Shown here piece by piece: positions 57,804 through 64,000 of a stretch of DNA of 64,000 nucleotides. Both the position numbers and the translations under genes were made by a program. This stretch comes from QHCA01 sp038237645 (GTDB lineage: Bacteria; Actinomycetota; Actinomycetes; Mycobacteriales; QHCA01): the NCBI GenBank assembly GCA_038237645.1, contig JBBRYN010000001.1, positions 118,978-182,977 on the forward strand, given 5' to 3'. The notes beneath the pieces were generated by a model. The model saw only the letters and a list, made by a program, of their open reading frames with translations, was not told the DNA's origin and did not search any database. How positions within the stretch are numbered: the stretch's first letter is position 1; every line of letters begins with the position of its first letter.

Positions 57804-60800
57804 ATGACCTTCTCCGCCGTCCCCTCAGCGCAGGGACTCTACGATCCGCGAGCCGAGCGGGATGCCTGCGGCGTCGCCTTCATCGTCGATGCCCTCGGGC
57901 GCCGGACGCACCGGGTGGTGGAGCAGGGGCTGACCGCCTTGCGCAACATGTCGCACCGCGGGGCGGCCGGCAGCGATCCGGCCTCCGGCGACGGCGCCGG
58001 GCTGCTCGTCCAGGTGCCCGACGCCTTCCTCCGCCGGGTGGCCGGCGTGCCGCTGCCCCGACCGACCGCGGACGGTGCGGGCTATGCGGTGGGCAACCTG
58101 TTCGTCCCTCGCGATGATGCCGGCGCCGTCCAGGCGGTCGCCATGGTGGAGCGCATCGCCGCCGAAGAAGGCCTCAAGGTGCTCGGCTGGCGTGAACTGC
58201 CGACCGACCCGACCGGATTGGGTGCCGCATCGCTGGCCGTCCTGCCCGGGTTCCGTCAGCTCTTCGTCGGCGGTGGCGGCGTCACGGGCATGGCGCTCGA
58301 ACGGCTGGCCTACGTCGTGCGCAAGCGGGCCGAGCACGCTGCCCGGGAGGCCGGGCTGAGCCTGTACTTCTGCTCGCTGTCCGCCCGGACGCTCGTCTAC
58401 AAGGGGATGCTGACACCCGAGCAGTTGGCCGCCTTCTTCCCCGATCTGACCGATCCGGAGTTCGACAGCGCCCTGGTGCTGGTGCACAGCAGGTTCAGCA
58501 CCAACACCTTCCCGTCCTGGCCGCTGGCCCACCCCTATCGTTTCCTCGCCCACAACGGCGAGATCAACACCATCATGGGCAACCGCAACTGGATGCGGGC
58601 GCGCGAAGCCCTCGCCCGCACCGACGTCATACCAGGCGGCGCGGCCCGGATCTTTCCGATCTGCACGCCCGATGCAAGTGACTCGGCCAGCCTCGACGAG
58701 GTGCTCGAACTGCTGCACCTGACCGGGCGGTCACTGCCGCACGCAGTGCTGATGATGGTTCCCGAGGCATGGGAGAACGCCGACGGGATGGACCCCCTCC
58801 GGCGCGCCTTCTACCAGTTCCACGCGTCGCTGATGGAGCCGTGGGACGGCCCGGCCTGCGTCACCTTCACCGACGGCACGTTGATCGGCGGGGTCCTCGA
58901 CCGCAACGGCCTGCGCCCGGCCAGGTGGTGGCGCACCGACCAGGGCCTCGTCGTGTTCGCCAGCGAGGTGGGCGTGCTCGATATCGACCCGGCCACCGTG
59001 GTGGAGAAGGGCCGCCTGCAACCCGGTCGGATGTTCCTCGTCGACACCGCCCTCGGCCGCATCGTCGGCGACGAGGAGATCAAGTCGACACTGGCCGGGG
59101 AGCAGCCGTACCAGGACTGGCTGCACGCGGGCCTCATGCACCTCGCCGACCTGCCCGACCGGGAGCACATCGTGCGTTCCCACGAGTCGGTGTTGCGCCG
59201 CCAGCAGACCTTCGGCTACACCGACGAGGACCTCAAGCTGGTCATGGCGCCGATGGCCACCACCGGCCTCGAGCCGCTGGGCTCGATGGGCACCGACACC
59301 CCGGTCGCGGTGCTGTCCAAGCGCCCCCGGCTGCTCTTCGACTACTTCGCCCAACTGTTCGCGCAGGTCACCAACCCGCCGCTGGACGCCATCCGGGAAG
59401 AGATCGTCACCTCCGTCGCCAGCACGATCGGCCCCGAGCAGAACCTCCTGCAGCCGGGGCCGGCGTCCTGCCGGCAGATCATGCTGCCCTTCCCGGTGAT
59501 CGACAACGACGAGCTGGCCAAGATCATCCACGTCGACGACGACGGGGATCTGCCCGGCTTCAAGGCGGTCACCGTCTCCGGCCTCTACCGGGTCGCCGAG
59601 GGGGGCCCGGGCATCGCCCGGCGGCTCACCGAGATCTGCCGGCATGTCTCCGAGGCCATCGAGGACGGTGCGCGGATCGTCGTGCTGTCCGACCGCGACT
59701 CGACCGCGACCCTGGCACCCATCCCGTCCCTGCTGCTCACCGCGGCCGTGCACAGCGCCCTGGTGCGCGACCGCACCCGCACCCACGTCGGGCTCGTCGT
59801 GGAGAGCGGCGACTGTCGCGAAGTGCACCACGTCGCCCTGCTGATCGGATATGGCGCGGCGGCCGTCAATCCCTACCTCGCGTTCGAGTCCATCGAGGAC
59901 CTCTGCGCCACAGGCAGCCTGCGTGGGATCGATCCGGCGACGGCGATCCGCAACTACGTGAAGGCGATGGGCAAGGGAGTGCTCAAGGTGATGTCCAAGA
60001 TGGGCATCAGCACCGTGGCGTCCTACACCGGGGCCCAGGTCTTCGAGGCCCTCGGCCTGGCACCGGACCTGGTGGAGCAGTACTTCCCCGGCACCGCGTC
60101 GAAGATCGGCGGCGTCGGCCTCGACATCGTCGCCGCTGAGGTGGCCGCCCGGCATCGGACCGCCTGGCCGCGCAACCCCACCGACGCCGCCCACCGGCGT
60201 CTCGATGTCGGCGGGGAATACCAATGGCGGCGCGAAGGCGAGGTGCACCTGTTCAATCCCGAGACGGTGTTCCTCCTGCAGCATGCGACCCGGGCCCGGC
60301 GCTACGACGTCTTCCGCCGCTACACCGCGGCAGTGGACGCGCTGGCCGCGGAGTCGGGCAGCCTGCGCGGGCTGTTCGCCTTCGCCGAGGACGCGCGGCC
60401 GCCGGTGCCGCTCGACGAGGTGGAGCCGGTGTCGGAGATCGTCCGGCGCTTCTCCACCGGTGCGATGTCATACGGCTCGATCTCCGGGGAAGCACACGAG
60501 ACCCTCGCGATCGCCATGAACGCGCTCGGCGGCCGGTCGAACACCGGCGAGGGCGGCGAGGACGCCGACCGGCTGCACGACCCCAGCCGGCGAAGTGCCG
60601 TCAAGCAGGTGGCGAGCGGCCGGTTCGGCGTGACGAGTGAATACCTCGTCAACGCCGACGACATCCAGATCAAGATGGCCCAGGGGGCCAAGCCGGGCGA
60701 GGGTGGCCAGTTGCCCGGCTTCAAGGTGTGGCCGTGGATCGCCCGCACCCGGCACTCGACACCCGGGGTCGGCCTGATCAGCCCGCCGCCGCACCACGAC

Positions 60801-62345
60801 ATCTACTCCATCGAGGACCTGGCCCAGCTGATCCACGACCTGAAGAACGCCAACCCGCAGGCCCGCGTGCACGTCAAGCTCACCGCCGAGTCCGGAGTGG
60901 GCACGGTGGCCGCCGGCGTGGCCAAGGCGCACGCCGACGTCGTGCTGATCTCCGGACACGACGGCGGCACCGGCGCGTCCCCGCTGACCTCCCTCAAGCA
61001 CGCGGGTGGACCGTGGGAGCTGGGCCTGGCCGAGACGCAGCAGACGCTGCTCCTCAACGGTCTGCGCGACCGGATCACCGTGCAGGTCGACGGGCAGCTC
61101 AAGACCGGCCGGGACGTCGTGATCGCCGCACTGCTCGGCGCGGAGGAATACGGCTTCGCCACGGCGCCGCTGATCGTCTCCGGGTGCGTGATGATGCGGG
61201 TCTGCCACCTCGACACCTGCCCGGTGGGCATCGCGACCCAGGATCCCGAGCTGCGCAAGAAGTTCACCGGAACGCCGGAGTTCGTGGTGACCTTCTTCGA
61301 ATACCTCGCCGAGGAGGTCCGCGAGCTGCTGGCCCGGCTCGGTTTCCGCACCCTCGACGAGGCGATCGGGCACGCCGAGGTGCTGCGGATGCGGCCGGCC
61401 GTCGAGCACTGGAAGGCTGCCGGCCTGGATCTCAGCGCCGTGCTGCACGTGCCGGAGTTGCCGGCCGGTGCCGCGCTGACGCGCACCACCGAGCAGGATC
61501 ACGGGCTGGCGGCCGCCCTCGACAACACCCTGATCGACCTGTGCGAGGGTGCCCTGCTCGACGGGCGGCCGGTGACGCTCGAGCTGCCGGTCCGCAACGT
61601 CAACCGTACGGTCGGCACGATGCTCGGGTCGTACGTGACCAGGCGGTACGGCGGCGACGGCTTGCCGCCGGACACCATCGACATCACCTTCACCGGATCC
61701 GCCGGCCAGTCGTTCGGGGCGTTCCTGCCGGCCGGGATCACCCTGCGCCTGGAGGGCGACGCCAACGACTATGTCGGCAAGGGGCTGTCGGGTGGCCGGA
61801 TCACGCTGAGACCGCCGCGACAGGCGCGCTTCGTGGCCGAGGACAACGTGATCGCCGGCAACACCCTGCTCTACGGTGCCACGGGCGGCCGCCTGCTGGT
61901 CCGCGGCCGGGTGGGTGAGCGCTTCGCCGTACGCAACAGCGGTGCCGACACGGTGGTCGAGGGCACCGGCGACCACGCCTGCGAATACATGACCGGCGGT
62001 ACGGTCGTCGTCCTCGGCTCCACCGGGCGCAACCTTGCCGCGGGCATGTCGGGCGGCCTCGCCTACGTCCTCGACCTCGATTCGCGGCTGGTCAACACCG
62101 GCAGCGTCGACCTGGTCTCACCGACCGAGCAGGATTCGGCGGAAGTGCGCGAGCTGGTGGAGGCACACCTCGCCGAGACCGGGTCCACCGTCGCCGCCCG
62201 GCTGCTCGCCGACTGGCCGGCGGCGGTGCGCCGCCTGACCAAGGTGCTGCCGCAGGAATTCGCCCGGGTGCTCGAGGCACGGGCGGAGGCTTCCCGGACC
62301 GGCCGCCCAGTCGATGACGTGGTGATGGAGTGGGCCCGTGCCTGA
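57804..62345 (+). CDS. gltB: Glutamate synthase large subunit
   Basis: NADPH-dependent GOGAT alpha subunit: glutamine + 2-oxoglutarate to two glutamates. 1513 residues from ATG 57804 (an in-frame ATG lies 72 nt earlier). Seen: Ntn-type nucleophile C22 after a short propeptide (ERDACGVAFI), class II amidotransferase domain to about 430, central domain, FMN-binding synthase domain with SGHDGGTGASPLTS, the 3Fe-4S cysteines C1128, C1134 and C1139 in CVMMRVCHLDTCPVG, and the C-terminal GXGXG repeats (about 1290-1450). GTG of gltD overlaps the stop. Confidence 0.97.
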   Translation: MTFSAVPSAQGLYDPRAERDACGVAFIVDALGRRTHRVVEQGLTALRNMSHRGAAGSDPASGDGAGLLVQVPDAFLRRVAGVPLPRPTADGAGYAVGNLFVPRDDAGAVQAVAMVERIAAEEGLKVLGWRELPTDPTGLGAASLAVLPGFRQLFVGGGGVTGMALERLAYVVRKRAEHAAREAGLSLYFCSLSARTLVYKGMLTPEQLAAFFPDLTDPEFDSALVLVHSRFSTNTFPSWPLAHPYRFLAHNGEINTIMGNRNWMRAREALARTDVIPGGAARIFPICTPDASDSASLDEVLELLHLTGRSLPHAVLMMVPEAWENADGMDPLRRAFYQFHASLMEPWDGPACVTFTDGTLIGGVLDRNGLRPARWWRTDQGLVVFASEVGVLDIDPATVVEKGRLQPGRMFLVDTALGRIVGDEEIKSTLAGEQPYQDWLHAGLMHLADLPDREHIVRSHESVLRRQQTFGYTDEDLKLVMAPMATTGLEPLGSMGTDTPVAVLSKRPRLLFDYFAQLFAQVTNPPLDAIREEIVTSVASTIGPEQNLLQPGPASCRQIMLPFPVIDNDELAKIIHVDDDGDLPGFKAVTVSGLYRVAEGGPGIARRLTEICRHVSEAIEDGARIVVLSDRDSTATLAPIPSLLLTAAVHSALVRDRTRTHVGLVVESGDCREVHHVALLIGYGAAAVNPYLAFESIEDLCATGSLRGIDPATAIRNYVKAMGKGVLKVMSKMGISTVASYTGAQVFEALGLAPDLVEQYFPGTASKIGGVGLDIVAAEVAARHRTAWPRNPTDAAHRRLDVGGEYQWRREGEVHLFNPETVFLLQHATRARRYDVFRRYTAAVDALAAESGSLRGLFAFAEDARPPVPLDEVEPVSEIVRRFSTGAMSYGSISGEAHETLAIAMNALGGRSNTGEGGEDADRLHDPSRRSAVKQVASGRFGVTSEYLVNADDIQIKMAQGAKPGEGGQLPGFKVWPWIARTRHSTPGVGLISPPPHHDIYSIEDLAQLIHDLKNANPQARVHVKLTAESGVGTVAAGVAKAHADVVLISGHDGGTGASPLTSLKHAGGPWELGLAETQQTLLLNGLRDRITVQVDGQLKTGRDVVIAALLGAEEYGFATAPLIVSGCVMMRVCHLDTCPVGIATQDPELRKKFTGTPEFVVTFFEYLAEEVRELLARLGFRTLDEAIGHAEVLRMRPAVEHWKAAGLDLSAVLHVPELPAGAALTRTTEQDHGLAAALDNTLIDLCEGALLDGRPVTLELPVRNVNRTVGTMLGSYVTRRYGGDGLPPDTIDITFTGSAGQSFGAFLPAGITLRLEGDANDYVGKGLSGGRITLRPPRQARFVAEDNVIAGNTLLYGATGGRLLVRGRVGERFAVRNSGADTVVEGTGDHACEYMTGGTVVVLGSTGRNLAAGMSGGLAYVLDLDSRLVNTGSVDLVSPTEQDSAEVRELVEAHLAETGSTVAARLLADWPAAVRRLTKVLPQEFARVLEARAEASRTGRPVDDVVMEWARA

Positions 62346-63831
62346 CCCTCGGGGCTTTCTCAAGCACGGCCGGTCGGTTGCCGGCCGGCGACCGGTCGAC
62401 GTGCGGATCCAGGACTGGCGTGAGGTCTACCAGCCGTTCCCGGCCGAGCGCACCCGGGAGCAGGCCACCAGGTGCATGGACTGCGGTATCCCGTTCTGCC
62501 ACAGCGTCTCAGCGGGCTGCCCGCTGGGCAACCGCATCCCGGACTGGAACGACCTCGTCCGCCGCGACGACTGGCGGGATGCCATCGAGCAGTTGCACGC
62601 CACCAACAACTTCCCGGAATTCACCGGCCGGCTCTGCCCGGCGCCCTGCGAGGCGGCCTGCGTGCTGGGCATCGCCGACTCCCCGGTCGCGATCAAGCAG
62701 GTCGAGGTCGACATCATCGACCGGGCCTTCGCGCAGGGATGGGTGAGCCCGCAGCGACCGGTGCGCCCGACCGGCCGGCGGATCGCGGTCGTCGGATCCG
62801 GTCCGGCCGGGCTGGCCGCCGCTCAGCAGCTGACCCGGGCCGGGCACGACGTCACCGTCTACGAGCGTGACGACGCGCTCGGCGGCCTGTGCCGGTACGG
62901 CATTCCGGACTTCAAGATGGAGAAGCTCCACATCGACCGGCGGCTGGAGCAGATGGCGGCCGAAGGCACCCGGTTCGTCGTGTCCTGCGAGGTCGGCGTC
63001 GACCTGACCGTGGCCGAGTTGCGGGCCGACTGCGACGCGGTCGTGCTCGCGGCCGGCGCCCCGGTGGGTCGCGACCTGCCGATCCCCGGCCGTGACCTCG
63101 CCGGTGTGCATCTGGCGATGGAGCACCTGGTGCCGGCCAACCGGGTGGTCGCCGGCAGGCTGGAGGCCACGCCGATCAGTGCCCGAGGCAAGCACGTCAT
63201 CATCATCGGCGGCGGTGACACCGCGGCGGACTGCCTGGGCACGGCGCACCGGCAGGGAGCCGCCAGCGTCACCCAGCTCGACATCTATCCCGAGCCGCCG
63301 CCGGCCCGCGACGCTGCCCGGACACCCTGGCCCACGTGGCCACTGCTGCTGCGGTCGTATCCGGCGCACGAGGAGGGTGGCGAGCGCGTGTTCGCCGTGC
63401 AGGCCGAGCGCTTCACCGGTGACGACCCTGCTGGCCGGACAGCGGGCCGGGTCCGGGCGCTCGAGGTGCGTGAGGTGAGGGTGCACAAGGACGCCGGCGG
63501 CCGGCGATCGGTGACGCCGGTCGGAGAGCGCCCCCGCGTGCTGCCGTGCGACCTGGCCCTGCTGGCGATCGGTTTCGACGGCGCGGAGCGCGGCCCGCTG
63601 CTCGACGGCCTCGGGATCACCGTTTCCCCCGCCGGCACGGTCACCTGTGGCCCCGACTGGCAGACGTCGGCATCGGGTGTCTTCGTGGCCGGGGACATGA
63701 AGCGGGGCGCGTCGCTGATCGTGTGGGCGATTGCCGAGGGGCGCGCCGCGGCGGCCGCGGTCGACCACTACGTCGGCGGCGAGTCGACGCTGCCCGCCGC
63801 GGTCACGCCGGCGGCCGTGCCGCTCGCCTGA
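62338..63831 (+). CDS. gltD: Glutamate synthase small subunit
   Basis: 497-residue beta subunit that carries electrons from NADPH to GltB. Seen: N-terminal 4Fe-4S cysteines C46, C49, C54 and C61 in CMDCGIPFCHSVSAGC plus LCPAPCEAACVLG, FAD loop VVGSGPAGLAAAQQL, NADPH loop IIGGGDTAADCLG, and the C-terminal FAD motif GVFVAGDMKRG. Starts at GTG 62338, overlapping gltB by 8 nt. Confidence 0.97.
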   Translation: MPDPRGFLKHGRSVAGRRPVDVRIQDWREVYQPFPAERTREQATRCMDCGIPFCHSVSAGCPLGNRIPDWNDLVRRDDWRDAIEQLHATNNFPEFTGRLCPAPCEAACVLGIADSPVAIKQVEVDIIDRAFAQGWVSPQRPVRPTGRRIAVVGSGPAGLAAAQQLTRAGHDVTVYERDDALGGLCRYGIPDFKMEKLHIDRRLEQMAAEGTRFVVSCEVGVDLTVAELRADCDAVVLAAGAPVGRDLPIPGRDLAGVHLAMEHLVPANRVVAGRLEATPISARGKHVIIIGGGDTAADCLGTAHRQGAASVTQLDIYPEPPPARDAARTPWPTWPLLLRSYPAHEEGGERVFAVQAERFTGDDPAGRTAGRVRALEVREVRVHKDAGGRRSVTPVGERPRVLPCDLALLAIGFDGAERGPLLDGLGITVSPAGTVTCGPDWQTSASGVFVAGDMKRGASLIVWAIAEGRAAAAAVDHYVGGESTLPAAVTPAAVPLA

Positions 63832-63864
63832 CCCGACTGCCGGCCTGACTAGCCTTGTGGCATG

Positions 63865-64000
63865 GTGCGTCCTGCAAGCTGTCCCAGGCCAGCAGGTGTG
63901 AGTCCTGTCCGGGTAGGCATCGGAGCGCCCGGTAGCAGGCCCCGGTTCGTTGGAGAGATCTGGCGGGCTGAGCGGGGTGTCAAGAGCCTCTTTGGAGGGA
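63865..64000 (+). mobile_element. Probable group II intron 5' end (cut by window edge)
   Basis: GTGCG at 63865 matches the group II intron 5' consensus GUGYG. The following bases fold as the start of domain I: CCTGC (63871-63875) pairs with GCAGG about 25 nt later, then TGTGAGTCCTG, and CCTGTCCGGG pairs with CCCGG(TAG)CAGG. No protein is encoded in the 136 bases visible. The insertion lies 33 nt after the gltD stop. The intron-encoded protein and 3' end would be beyond the window. Confidence 0.5.

Noticed and set aside
58731..60284. 517-codon open frame antisense to gltB
   Set aside because: No recognisable domain and no ribosome site; gltB motifs are continuous on the other strand.
60468..61976. 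502-codon open frame antisense to gltB
   Set aside because: Shadow frame with Asp/Val/Gly-rich composition and no homology signals.

Overview
This is a dense, very G+C-rich chromosomal window with the gene order of an actinomycete (Actinomycetota). The evidence is ftsZ-pgeF-yggS-sepF-yggT-divIVA, dksA/traR-lspA-rluD-dnaE, his and trp clusters with a PriA-type HisA, a translational T-box before ileS, frequent GTG starts, ATGA/GTGA stop-start overlaps, and several apparently leaderless genes with a TANNNT box 6-7 nt before the start codon. I do not assign a family or genus.

Layout. 1-4979: cell division and polar growth (ftsZ, pgeF, yggS, sepF, yggT, divIVA and a small membrane protein). 5035-7042: an accessory pair of minus-strand genes resembling type VII secretion substrates, the larger one frameshifted. 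7363-10755: ileS and its T-box leader. 10985-17213: a DksA-like protein with a histone-H1-like tail, lspA, rluD, dnaE. 17347-23628: a lipoprotein/HlyD-like/ABC ATPase/FtsX-like export operon divergent from a two-component system. 23659-26604: purU, an amidohydrolase, a DUF2567-like membrane protein and an internally deleted LON-domain gene.

26652-32402 is a compact histidine cluster (hisD-C-B-H, a small membrane protein, priA/hisA, a RidA protein, hisF). It is followed by convergent idi and a TIGR03085-like gene, and divergently by a heterodimeric ABC exporter. 37329-41408 looks less G+C-rich at its 5' half: an MFS transporter, a 345-nt non-coding stretch with serial hairpins and a terminator-like stem, and a GGDEF-EAL protein with a degenerate GGDEF site. 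42173-44277 is a TetR-controlled ABC-2 operon with a visible promoter and operator. 44334-51870 holds hisI-trpE-membrane protein, a second two-component system lodged inside the trp cluster, then trpC-trpB-trpA. 51871-54119 is an accessory insert (DUF1963-like pseudogene, DUF5615/RHH toxin-antitoxin pair, Nudix gene) before lgt and a VIT1-family gene. 55965-57659 has an SMP-30 pseudogene and a GNAT gene. gltB and gltD close the window, followed by what looks like the 5' end of a group II intron cut by the window edge.

How the genes work together. The core is biosynthetic: histidine, tryptophan, glutamate and isoprenoid interconversion, plus division and DNA replication. PriA probably serves both histidine and tryptophan synthesis, since no trpF is present among the trp genes here. 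Three membrane-export loci each have a visible regulator or operator. The most unusual signals are a repeat that supplies the TAG stop of three unrelated genes, direct-repeat operators with 11-bp phasing at both two-component loci, the T-box with an explicit sequestrator alternative, the putative structured RNA at 38630-38794, the frameshifted ESX-like protein, and several newly recognisable pseudogenes.
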